Of a DNA stretch of 64,000 nt, positions 26,128 to 34,341 are shown piece by piece (the stretch's first letter is position 1; each line of letters begins with the position of its first letter). The notes under the pieces are model-generated. The model had not been told where the DNA came from and did no database searches. It saw only the letters and a program-made list of their open reading frames with translations. Both the position numbers and the translations under genes were made by a program. Source of the DNA: Winogradskyella thalassocola (lineage in GTDB: Bacteria; Bacteroidota; Bacteroidia; Flavobacteriales; Flavobacteriaceae); the NCBI RefSeq assembly GCF_900099995.1, contig NZ_FNCZ01000012.1, positions 55,653-119,652 of the forward strand. Reading direction: 5' to 3'.

Positions 26128-27030
26128 TTATTTTGCTAATTCCATAAACGTATCTTCAATAGTTGCAACTGTTTTATCAATGTGAATGTTCGATAAATTT
26201 TTAGTTTCTAAATACCTAATTAAATCTTTGGGATTAAAATTGGTTCTACTATCTGTGTAATGTACAAACTCGCCAAAAGGATACACACTATGGTTATACT
26301 CGTAATCTTTTAAACTGTTTATCAGTTTGTACATATTGTTAGCTCGTACATTATAAATTTGTTTAGGATAATGTTTTACAATCGCTTCAGGTGTATCTAT
26401 TTCTAAGATTTTACCATCTTGAATTAATGCAATTCTATCGCACAAAGCAGCTTCATCCATATATGGCGTAGACACCAAAATAGTGATATCTTTTTGTTGC
26501 AAACGCTTTAGCATTTCCCAAAATTCTTTCCGAGAAACGGGGTCAACTCCTGTTGTAGGCTCGTCTAAAAACAACACTTGTGGTTTGTGAATTAAGGCAC
26601 AACATAAAGCGAGTTTTTGCTTCATTCCGCCAGATAATTTTCCTGCTCTACGATCTTTAAATGGTGCTATCTGAACATAAATATCCTTGATTAAATCGTA
26701 GTTTTCTTCAATGGTTGTTCCGAAAATGGTCGCAAAAAAGGTTAGATTTTCTTCAACAGTTAAATCTTGATACAATGAAAATTTACCAGGCATATAGCCA
26801 ACACAATTTCGAATTTTTTTATAATCGTTAACCACATCATAATCCATAACCTTAGCCACTCCTTCATCTGGAAATAATAAGGTTGTTAAAACTCTAAACA
26901 ACGTCGTTTTACCTGCACCATCTGGACCAATAAGTCCGAAAATTTCATTTGGTTTTACTTCAAATGAAATGTCTTGTAAGGCTTTAACTTTTTTATAAGA
27001 TTTACTGATATGGCTAACGGAAATACTCAC
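26128..27030 (-). CDS. ABC transporter ATP-binding protein
   Basis: 300 residues. Walker A (GPDGAGKTTLFRVLTTLL), signature LSGGMKQKLALCCALIH and Walker B (VLFLDEPTTGVDPVSRKEF) are intact. A C-terminal ~75-residue extension follows the nucleotide-binding domain. It pairs with the ATPase encoded just downstream, as in YbhF-like systems where two ATPase domains serve two permeases. The OsmC gene lies 6 bp upstream. Confidence 0.95.
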   Translation of the reverse strand: MSISVSHISKSYKKVKALQDISFEVKPNEIFGLIGPDGAGKTTLFRVLTTLLFPDEGVAKVMDYDVVNDYKKIRNCVGYMPGKFSLYQDLTVEENLTFFATIFGTTIEENYDLIKDIYVQIAPFKDRRAGKLSGGMKQKLALCCALIHKPQVLFLDEPTTGVDPVSRKEFWEMLKRLQQKDITILVSTPYMDEAALCDRIALIQDGKILEIDTPEAIVKHYPKQIYNVRANNMYKLINSLKDYEYNHSVYPFGEFVHYTDSRTNFNPKDLIRYLETKNLSNIHIDKTVATIEDTFMELAK

Positions 27031-27036
27031 TACACT

Positions 27037-27495
27037 TTAGTTTTTAACTATGATTTTTGTTTCCATTGTAATTTTTGAGGAAATAGAATTTGAAATTAAA
27101 CAGGCTTTTTCAGCCTTTTCAACAATGCGCGCTGTACGTTCTCTTTTGGACTCCTCTGAGATTACAACTTCAGGAAATAATAACACTTCACTCATTACAA
27201 ACTTGCCATCTACTTTTTCTAAAATACCCTTAGAGCCACATTTAAAACTGATGAATTCTAATTTTGAAAATTCAGCTATCGCTAAAAATGTTGTCATTAA
27301 ACAACTACTGACTGCTGCCGTAAACAAATGTTCTGGTGACCAAATGTTTGGCATTCCTCCAGGAAATTCTATCGGTGTTGCTACTTCTACACAATTTAAT
27401 TCTTGTGTGTCATTATTTTTTAATTCTGGTGAACACATGGTTCCTTTTCTGTCTTGCGTCCAATTGATATCGACGTTATAAATATGTTTATCCAT
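27037..27495 (-). CDS. OsmC family protein
   Basis: 152 residues of the OsmC/Ohr fold. The N-terminal strand is followed by PGGMPNIWSPEHLFTAAVSSCLMTTFLAIAE with a helix-start Cys, and a second partner Cys appears in KAEKACLISNSISS; these are the redox pair of peroxide-reducing OsmC/Ohr proteins. Its place inside an exporter operon suggests the operon answers a toxic or oxidising compound. The ATPase gene follows after 6 bp and the HlyD gene precedes by 13 bp. Confidence 0.88.
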   Translation of the reverse strand: MDKHIYNVDINWTQDRKGTMCSPELKNNDTQELNCVEVATPIEFPGGMPNIWSPEHLFTAAVSSCLMTTFLAIAEFSKLEFISFKCGSKGILEKVDGKFVMSEVLLFPEVVISEESKRERTARIVEKAEKACLISNSISSKITMETKIIVKN

Positions 27496-27508
27496 TTTAT
27501 TATAATTA

Positions 27509-28414
27509 TTAATTATTTACTTCTGAATTGTTTACCCACATTTCTGCTGGCATTCCTATTTTTAAACTTCCGTCGTTTATGACGTCTACTTTTACGGCAT
27601 ATACTAAAGCTACGCGTTCTTCTTTGGTTTGAATTATTTTTGGAGTAAATTCAGCTTCCGACGCTATCCAAGTCACAGTTCCTTTATATGATTTCATGCT
27701 ATCTGAATCATCAATTTTAACAGTTACTTCCTGTCCTATTTTGATATTTGCTAATTCTGTTTCACTGATATAAACACGTAGTTGCATGGTGTTTAAATCT
27801 GCAATTTTGTACAATGGTTTTCCAAAAGCCGTTATCTCGTTTGGTTCCGCATATTTGGTTAAAACTGTTCCATTTACAGGATTTATAATTTTGCTTTTTT
27901 GTATTTGGTCATCTATTTGTTTTATCTGTACATCAATAGTTTTTAGCTCGTTAACCACAGGTGCATTCTGAATTTCAACACTTCTCATCTGGTTTCTAAT
28001 CACATCGATTTCTCCGGTTACATCGTCCAATTGTTTTTGTGTTCCTGCGTTATCTTTAATCAGATTTTCAACCCTAGATTTATTAGTATTAGCAGTTTTT
28101 AATCTAGAGTTCAAAACAGCTATTTGCGATAATACCCCTTTAGATTTTGAACTGATAACAGCTTTAGAAACTTCTAATTGTTCTCGTTGCAATGCCAATG
28201 GAATCGTGTCGATGTAACCTATAAATTGATCTTGTTTAAGCAGGTCTCCTTCTTCAAGCTTAAACTGTATTAATTTTCCATTGTTTTCAGCTGAAATAGT
28301 GATTTCCGTAGCTTCAAAATTTCCATAACCATCTGCTTTGCCGTTATTGTCACCGCAGGAAAATAAACCAAATACTATGACGCTTATTCCTAATATATAA
28401 TTGTAGTTTTTCAT
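27509..28414 (-). CDS. HlyD family periplasmic adaptor
   Basis: 301 residues with a lipoprotein signal (VIVFGLFSCGDN). The split lipoyl segments (EGDLLKQDQFIGYID and NPVNGTVLTKYAEPNE), a coiled-coil hairpin (about 75-165) and a beta-barrel (LRVYISETELANIKIGQEV) are visible. It links the ABC permeases with the TolC protein encoded 9 bp upstream. Confidence 0.93.
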   Translation of the reverse strand: MKNYNYILGISVIVFGLFSCGDNNGKADGYGNFEATEITISAENNGKLIQFKLEEGDLLKQDQFIGYIDTIPLALQREQLEVSKAVISSKSKGVLSQIAVLNSRLKTANTNKSRVENLIKDNAGTQKQLDDVTGEIDVIRNQMRSVEIQNAPVVNELKTIDVQIKQIDDQIQKSKIINPVNGTVLTKYAEPNEITAFGKPLYKIADLNTMQLRVYISETELANIKIGQEVTVKIDDSDSMKSYKGTVTWIASEAEFTPKIIQTKEERVALVYAVKVDVINDGSLKIGMPAEMWVNNSEVNN

Positions 28415-28423
28415 CTGTCTTAT

Positions 28424-29674
28424 TTATTGCCCTTTTATGATATTATAATTTGCTTTTGCGAGTTGTAACTGAATTTTATGTTTTACTAACACATTTTGAT
28501 CTTCATATAAATTCGTCAGTTCTGTAATGTAAGCTGATGATGTAATTACACCATTTTTAAGTTGCGAATCTGCTGATTTCAGCACTTCTTTTCTCAGGTT
28601 AATAATCTCTAAATCTGACGCCATAAAACCTTCAATCTTAGCAATGTCTTTTTGTTGCTGATTCAGTTCTATATTAGTATTTAATTTAAAAGTTTCAGTC
28701 TCTGTATCTATTACATCTTTGTTTATGGCTAAGGATTGACGTTGTTTTTTATTGGAATCCCAATCAAACACATTCCAATTCAACTTCACACCAGCAGTAT
28801 AAAATGTTTGGAAGGAATTATCTAACATATTTAACCCTGGATTACCATAGCCACCAGTTGCAAAACCTAAAAGCTTAGGATAATTTTGTTTCGCTATTAA
28901 ACTTTCAGAATGTTCTATTTCCTCTTTTTTGAATTGAAACAACTCTAACTCAGGTCGTGTTAATTCTGAATCTAGTTTCGTTTCAACAAGAGGATTCTGA
29001 AATTCGGTTTCGACATTTAAGGGTTGATTTATTAAGCTCGAAAGTGTTTCAATAAGTATTATTCTATTTGATTCTAATTCTTGGAATTGCTGACTTAATT
29101 TCAGTAATTCGGCTTCTAGAACTTTATCTGAAGACGGTAAAACTACTCCATATTTAATTCCTGATTTTACTTCTTTCAGTTTAGCCTCTAACTGAGTCTG
29201 TTTTGCGTTTAATAACAATTTGGATTCTTGTGCCAATAAAATTGAGAAATAGAGTTGGTTGATTTGCTGTTTAAGATGATATAAATTGACGTCTACTTGT
29301 TTCTGTTTGGTTTTTAGTTGAGCCGATTTTAAATTTAAAGATGCCTCGGTTAATCCGCCATTATAAATTAGTTGATTTACTGAAAGTGTCGCACGATATT
29401 GGTCTTTATTTAATGGTTCTATTCCAGACATTGCAAGCGGAAATTCTATTACATCGGATTGATAAGTGGCTTGAGCATCTAAACTCAACTGTGGTAATTT
29501 TGCAGTGTTTACCACCTCTTCATCTAATTTGTTTTGAGCACCCAATAGCTGCGATTGTTTTGCTAATGGATAATTATCCTTCACTAATTGGTAACACTCT
29601 TCTAATGTGATGCTGTTTTGAGCAACACTTGGCAAGGTTAATAAGATTGCGAAAATGACTATGAACTGTTTCAT
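28424..29674 (-). CDS. TolC family outer-membrane protein
   Basis: 416 residues with a signal peptide ending at PSVAQ. It has the TolC duplicated helix layout, with AGVKLNWNVFDWDSNKKQRQ as the second repeat's strand-helix junction and long coiled helices. It is the outer-membrane channel of the ABC exporter and starts 1 bp after the tetR stop. It is a paralogue of, but distinct from, the TolC at 14311-15621. Confidence 0.93.
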   Translation of the reverse strand: MKQFIVIFAILLTLPSVAQNSITLEECYQLVKDNYPLAKQSQLLGAQNKLDEEVVNTAKLPQLSLDAQATYQSDVIEFPLAMSGIEPLNKDQYRATLSVNQLIYNGGLTEASLNLKSAQLKTKQKQVDVNLYHLKQQINQLYFSILLAQESKLLLNAKQTQLEAKLKEVKSGIKYGVVLPSSDKVLEAELLKLSQQFQELESNRIILIETLSSLINQPLNVETEFQNPLVETKLDSELTRPELELFQFKKEEIEHSESLIAKQNYPKLLGFATGGYGNPGLNMLDNSFQTFYTAGVKLNWNVFDWDSNKKQRQSLAINKDVIDTETETFKLNTNIELNQQQKDIAKIEGFMASDLEIINLRKEVLKSADSQLKNGVITSSAYITELTNLYEDQNVLVKHKIQLQLAKANYNIIKGQ

Positions 29675-29675
29675 T

Positions 29676-30290
29676 TTATGAATTCTTTATGGAATTAATT
29701 ATAAAGTTGGCAACTTCCGTTTTACGATCTTCCATGAGTTGTTGATAATGTTTATCATTTGCACTTGTAAATGCCATAATCAATGGTTTAGCGACAAAAG
29801 GAAAAATATTCAGAGCCATTATATTAATAAATAATTGTTCTGCACTAATCGGCTTTATAACTCCTTTGGCAACTTCATCATCAACTTGAATCTTAAACTT
29901 TTCAATATTTGGAAACGCTGGATTGTCTTTCATTTTTAAAATAAAATCCGGATTTCTATTGAGTTCTTGAATAATGAAATTTGGCAAATAAGGATGCTTA
30001 ACAATGAATGTTATATAATTTGAAGTGAAATTTTTAATCTTATCTTCAATTGAAGAATCATCATTTAAGACAGCATTTAATTGTGGGGCTAATAATGAAA
30101 ATGCATTTTTAAAAACCGCTTCAAACAATAGCTGCTTATTTCTGTAATAATAATGAAGCATCGCTTTATTTATTCCGGCTTTATCTGCAATTTCTTGCAT
30201 TCGCGCTCCATCCATTCCCTTCGTTTGGAATACGTTTTTAGCGGCAACTAATATTTGCTCTTCTGTATTTTCGTCTTTTGCTTTTTTCAT
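29676..30290 (-). CDS. TetR family transcriptional regulator
   Basis: 204 residues. The N-terminal helix-turn-helix domain is clear: ILVAAKNVFQTKGMDGARM and IADKAGINKAMLHYYYRNKQLLFEAVF. The C-terminal ligand domain is less conserved and resembles CecR-like regulators. It is the first gene of the ABC exporter operon, so it probably autoregulates the whole operon through the perfect palindrome 15 bp upstream of its start codon. Confidence 0.93.
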   Translation of the reverse strand: MKKAKDENTEEQILVAAKNVFQTKGMDGARMQEIADKAGINKAMLHYYYRNKQLLFEAVFKNAFSLLAPQLNAVLNDDSSIEDKIKNFTSNYITFIVKHPYLPNFIIQELNRNPDFILKMKDNPAFPNIEKFKIQVDDEVAKGVIKPISAEQLFINIMALNIFPFVAKPLIMAFTSANDKHYQQLMEDRKTEVANFIINSIKNS

Positions 30291-30304
30291 TTCAACTATA
30301 TGGT

Positions 30305-30320
30305 TTAACCAAATGGTTAA
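30305..30320. promoter_or_regulatory. Probable TetR operator
   Basis: Sixteen-base palindrome TTAACCA-AA-TGGTTAA, perfect in its seven-base arms, at 15 bp from the tetR start codon. Size and place fit a TetR-family operator. Confidence 0.65.
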
Positions 30321-30330
30321 TAACTTTACA

Positions 30331-30366
30331 AAAAATAATCAAACGAAGTTCGATTTGATTATTTTT
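30331..30366. terminator. Hairpin terminator after the cydAB-associated operon
   Basis: Thirteen-base arms at 30331-30343 and 30354-30366, A/T runs on both sides. It ends the minus-strand transcript whose last gene stops at 30385. Confidence 0.8.
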
Positions 30367-30384
30367 TAACTTTTGAGCATCATT

Positions 30385-30690
30385 TTATGAGCGCTCTTTA
30401 TTCATTTTTATGTAAATCTTTTTCGCAATTATAAGTCCTAAAACGCCACCAAAGGCCGACACAATCATGTTGATAATTAATCTTAGTCCATCAAAATCCC
30501 CATCATTCATTATAGACCAAGGATCAAAACCTAATCTCCCAAAAGTTTTGATTAATAAAATGCTTCCAAAAACACCAACTAAAGTATTCCCCTTAAAACC
30601 AAACGTGTATACTCTCTTATAACGGCCAAATAGATTGGCACTAACAATGCCTATTAGAATACTAATTAATGAAATTAAAGTGCCTGTCAT
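30385..30690 (-). CDS. Small GlsB/YeaQ-like membrane protein
   Basis: 101 residues with three or four helices. The Gly-rich repeats (TLISLISILIGIVSANLFG and NMIVSAFGGVLGLIIAKK) resemble GlsB/YeaQ/YmgE small stress-response membrane proteins; the assignment is by pattern only. It follows cydB by 15 bp and is likely the last gene of the cydAB transcript. Confidence 0.65.
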   Translation of the reverse strand: MTGTLISLISILIGIVSANLFGRYKRVYTFGFKGNTLVGVFGSILLIKTFGRLGFDPWSIMNDGDFDGLRLIINMIVSAFGGVLGLIIAKKIYIKMNKERS

Positions 30691-30705
30691 AGTAACATCG
30701 TTTTA

Positions 30706-31779
30706 TTAATGTCCATAATCCATGTGATCTACCTTCCCTCCCATTAATCTTTTTTGAACTATGAAGTAAACAATTAAAAGAATAAAACCAATAATAGCCC
30801 AATTTAAAGCTACTGATAGACCATAGCTTTCTGCAGCTGTATTGTAAATAGTTAAATGCTCATGAGTATCATTTACAGAAGGCAATATAACCGGAAATAA
30901 TGATGCTAAAGACGATGTAATTCCTCCAACAATTATTAAGGTTGATAATACAAATGCATGACTGTCTTTTTTGATTTTATTTATAAAAAATAATCCGATT
31001 AATCCTGTAAAATAAATAAGAGGAAATACCATCAGATAAGGTTTATCACTAAAATTATCTAACGAGTTAGGATTCACTTTCTGCCATACGAATAAAGAAA
31101 ATAAGGTAAGTACAGCAAGCGTAATATTCAATTTAAAAATTACACCTTTTAGCTTGCTATTTATCGATGAATTAGTTTTTAATATCACCCAATTAGCACC
31201 GTGAATTGCTAAGGTTACCACAGCTATTAATCCTATAATAATTGTAAACCAATCTATAACGCCAGGGTGCTCAGTTAAAGGACTAAAACTACTATCCCAT
31301 AAGGGCAAGAAAAAATAATGACCTTCATGAGCAGAAACTCCATTTTCTACACCACCTAAATTAACGCCTCTAACAATATTACCTAAAGCGATACCAAAAA
31401 ACAAGGCTAATAATAAGCTAGAAACTCCGAATGATACGTCCCAAATATCTTTCCACATTTGATATTTAAACTGCCCTCTAAATTCTAGTCCAATAGCTCT
31501 AAAAACGATTAGCCACAAAACGATTATTAAAGGCAAATAGAAACCACTAAAAACGGACGCATAAAAGGTTGGAAACGCCATAAAAAGCATTCCGCCAGCA
31601 GCAACCAACCACACTTCGTTGGAATCCCAAAATAAACCTGCAGATTTAGTAATGACTTCTTTATCTTTCTCCTTTTTTGCAAAAAACAAATGAATGATTC
31701 CTGTGCCAAAATCATAACCATCTAAAACAAAAAATACTGTTAGAACAATTCCTATTGCGATGTACCAAAATATTTCCAT
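30706..31779 (-). CDS. cydB: Cytochrome bd ubiquinol oxidase subunit II
   Basis: 357 residues with about nine helices. The N-terminus FWYIAIGIVLTVFFVLDGYDFG is typical. It forms the bd oxidase with CydA, encoded 2 bp upstream, reducing oxygen with quinol at the inner membrane with high affinity. No cydX-like gene is visible; the GlsB-like gene follows. Confidence 0.95.
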   Translation of the reverse strand: MEIFWYIAIGIVLTVFFVLDGYDFGTGIIHLFFAKKEKDKEVITKSAGLFWDSNEVWLVAAGGMLFMAFPTFYASVFSGFYLPLIIVLWLIVFRAIGLEFRGQFKYQMWKDIWDVSFGVSSLLLALFFGIALGNIVRGVNLGGVENGVSAHEGHYFFLPLWDSSFSPLTEHPGVIDWFTIIIGLIAVVTLAIHGANWVILKTNSSINSKLKGVIFKLNITLAVLTLFSLFVWQKVNPNSLDNFSDKPYLMVFPLIYFTGLIGLFFINKIKKDSHAFVLSTLIIVGGITSSLASLFPVILPSVNDTHEHLTIYNTAAESYGLSVALNWAIIGFILLIVYFIVQKRLMGGKVDHMDYGH

Positions 31780-31781
31780 AA

Positions 31782-33113
31782 TTAATGTTTTTGAGGCGTT
31801 GGACCTTGGTTAATTGTTTTACCAACTAGGATTAAAAATAATAAGCCTAGTAGCATATATAAAGCCACAAACCCTAATAAAGTAAATAGGGTATTCCCAG
31901 ATGATACTGTAGGCGAAATACCATCGCTTGTTCTTAATAAGCCGTAAACTAAATACGGTTGCCTGCCCAGTTCTGTTGTGTACCAACCCGTAATGTTTGC
32001 GATATATGGAAAGGGCACTAAAAACATAATCGTCCAAAGTAATGGCTTGATATTGTAGAGTTTTTTTCGCCATAAAAAGAACAGCGCTAAAGCCATAACA
32101 CCAATAAATATAGTTCCTAGACCTACCATTATGTGATACGAATAATATAAGGCAGGAATATTATCTGGCAATTCATCGGCATCAAACTGATCCATACCAG
32201 GGATTTGTTTGTCCCATTCTTGATAGGTCAAAAAGCTTAATATATTAGGAACTGCAATCTTATTATCTAACTTTTTTTCAACCATGTTAGGCTGTCCAAT
32301 TAGAACAATTTCGGCTCCTGCTTCTTCGGTTTCAAAAATACCTTCCATAGCCGCAAATGTTCCTGGTTGGTATTTTGCGACGTTTTTAGCATTCCAATCT
32401 CCTGTCGGAAAAGCAACTAACACACTAGAAATTAATCCGAATACCACACCTGTTTTTAGAAACAGTTTACCGTATTCTGAATGCTTATCTCTTAAAATAT
32501 AAAACGCCCCTATACTAGCCATCACAAAAGCAGAGGTCACAACAGACGCCATTTGATTATGTAAAAAAGCTGGCAGTAACCAAGGATTGGTAAAAAGAGC
32601 AGAAAAGTTTTCTAATACAAATTTACCATTATCTAAAATTTCGTAGCCAACAGGATGTTGCATCCAAGCATTGGTGGCTAAAATAAACCAACCACTTGCC
32701 CAAGAGCCCAAGAATACTAAAAAGCCAGTTAAAAAGTGTAGCTTCTGTCCCATTAACTTCTCTCCAAAAATAAATAGGGCTAAAAATGAAGATTCTAGAA
32801 AGAATGAGAACATGCCTTCCATAGCTAAAGTCTGACCAATAATGCCACCCGTAAGTTCTGAGAACTTTGCCCAATTGGTACCAAATTGAAATTCCATAGG
32901 AATTCCTGTCACCACTCCCATAGTAAAATTAATAGCAAAGATTTTCATGAAAAACTTTGCAGCATTGTTATATTTTTCAACTTGAGTTCTGAGGAATTTC
33001 CACTTAAAATAGACGATCATTAATGATAATCCCATGGTTAATTGTGGAAATATGTAGTGGAATGTGATAGTAAATGCAAATTGCAATCTATCGTAAAAGA
33101 TCATGTCTTCCAT
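31782..33113 (-). CDS. cydA: Cytochrome bd ubiquinol oxidase subunit I
   Basis: 443 residues, the haem-carrying subunit. The N-terminal haem-ligand region FAFTITFHYIFPQLTMG, the short Q-loop (YQEWDKQIPGMDQF) and the helix with GRQPYLVYGLLRT are visible. The usual GRQPW motif reads GRQPY here. The length and short Q-loop place it in the short-loop subfamily. A near-palindromic GTTAC-N4-GTTAC site lies 57 bp upstream. Confidence 0.95.
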   Translation of the reverse strand: MEDMIFYDRLQFAFTITFHYIFPQLTMGLSLMIVYFKWKFLRTQVEKYNNAAKFFMKIFAINFTMGVVTGIPMEFQFGTNWAKFSELTGGIIGQTLAMEGMFSFFLESSFLALFIFGEKLMGQKLHFLTGFLVFLGSWASGWFILATNAWMQHPVGYEILDNGKFVLENFSALFTNPWLLPAFLHNQMASVVTSAFVMASIGAFYILRDKHSEYGKLFLKTGVVFGLISSVLVAFPTGDWNAKNVAKYQPGTFAAMEGIFETEEAGAEIVLIGQPNMVEKKLDNKIAVPNILSFLTYQEWDKQIPGMDQFDADELPDNIPALYYSYHIMVGLGTIFIGVMALALFFLWRKKLYNIKPLLWTIMFLVPFPYIANITGWYTTELGRQPYLVYGLLRTSDGISPTVSSGNTLFTLLGFVALYMLLGLLFLILVGKTINQGPTPQKH

Positions 33114-33163
33114 ATATCTAATTTTGGATTTTACAAAGTTATGCTTTTTGACAAGCTCCCTAT

Positions 33164-33177
33164 GTTACAAGAGTTAC
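33164..33177. promoter_or_regulatory. Near-match to the GTAAC-N4-GTTAC palindrome upstream of cydA
   Basis: GTTAC-AAGA-GTTAC, one base off the palindrome, centre 57.5 bp from the cydA start. Confidence 0.5.
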
Positions 33178-33253
33178 AAATTTGGACTCTTTTTAAAAAA
33201 AAATGAGGATAAAATAAATCAATACCTAAGATCATATAATCTTAACTACGCTA

Positions 33254-33859
33254 TTATTTTTTTACACCAATACATCTTATGACTTGAGCCTTACCTTTGT
33301 GATAATTCCCTTCTGAGAGTTCTATTGTTTTTTCTTCTAATATTTTAAAATCTAATCCGGTAAATTCTTGCTTAACTTCATCTAATTAAAATAGCATAGC
33401 CTCATTTTTAGGTCCACCAGAATCGTTATTCAATTGGGCTTTTGCAAACGCTTCAAAAATAATTGTTCCGCCTTTTTTTAATAGTTGTAACATTTGTTTA
33501 TGCGCTGTTTTTCGGGTATCAATTGGAAAATGAGTGTAGCAAAATGCAATGACATCAAATTGTTTATGGCTTGTATAATCTAACACACTTGCAATTTCAT
33601 AGCTGATGTTAACCTTGTGCTGCTTAGCTAAAAGCATTGCTTTTTCTCTTCCTTGTTCACTGATATCAAAAGCAGAAACTTCCCAACCTTGAGAGGCTGC
33701 ATATACAGCATTACGACCTTCACCCTCGGCAGGTAAAAGCAACGTTCCTGTTTCTAATTTGTCTAGCTGTTCTTTAAAAAAAATGTTAGGTTCTGTGCCA
33801 TAAATAAATTCTTCTCTCCCAAAACGCTCGTTCCAAAAATCTGCTGGATTGTTCTTCAT
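33254..33859 (-). pseudogene. Class I SAM-dependent methyltransferase gene with an in-frame TAA stop
   Basis: The frame from ATG 33859 encodes a TehB-like methyltransferase with the motif I segment LLPAEGEGRNAVYAASQGW and VSAFDISEQG. A TAA at 33386-33388 stops it after residue 157 (NEAMLF). The same frame continues for 43 codons (LDEVKQEFTGLDFKILEEKT to CIGVKK) to a second stop at 33254, which is the expected family C-terminus. One base change (TCA to TAA) would explain it. The truncated product may still fold, since the SAM-binding core is before the stop. Confidence 0.82.
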
Positions 33860-33868
33860 AATTTGCTA

Positions 33869-34324
33869 TTAAATAAATCGTCTAGTTTGTTGTTTATAGT
33901 CTGAATACTGTGGGAATTTCTCAACTAACAATTGCTCTTCATAGATTGATTTGAAATAAAAAAGCCACCATAACGCTAAGCATATTATAAATTTAAAAAG
34001 CGATGCGTCGAATACTGCGTATCCTAAAGTCATAGCTATAACGCTCGTGTAAATGGGATGTCTGGCAATTGAAAAAGCACCATTGGTTATTAATTGACTC
34101 TTCGATACGGGTGTAGGAAATGGTGAAATCTTAGTATTTATTTGTATTAATGCCATGATTCCTAAAACCAGACCTAAAATTGCTAAAACTAAACCTGAAT
34201 ACCTCAACCATTCTGCAAAATGTAAAACCCATAATTCAACTGGTAAAGCATAAACTAAAAACAACACAAGTTGAATACTTACATATAGATAATCCTTTAT
34301 AGTTGGCTTTCCGAGTTTATTCAA
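33869..34324 (-). CDS. Isoprenylcysteine carboxyl methyltransferase-like membrane protein
   Basis: 151 residues with about four helices and the ICMT/PEMT C-terminal pattern: NGAFSIARHPIYTSVIAMTLG (RHPxY) and EEQLLVEKFPQYSDYKQQTRRF. The family methylates prenylcysteines or phospholipids in eukaryotes; bacterial substrates are mostly unknown. It lies 17 bp downstream of the persulfide dioxygenase gene and may be co-transcribed. Confidence 0.85.
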   Translation of the reverse strand: MNKLGKPTIKDYLYVSIQLVLFLVYALPVELWVLHFAEWLRYSGLVLAILGLVLGIMALIQINTKISPFPTPVSKSQLITNGAFSIARHPIYTSVIAMTLGYAVFDASLFKFIICLALWWLFYFKSIYEEQLLVEKFPQYSDYKQQTRRFI

Positions 34325-34341
34325 TGGGTTAATACTTATAA

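Noticed and set aside
22397-30290. Whole ABC export operon as a mobile island
   Set aside because: No integrase, transposase, tRNA or flanking direct repeats; only the GxxExxY unit has element-like boundaries.
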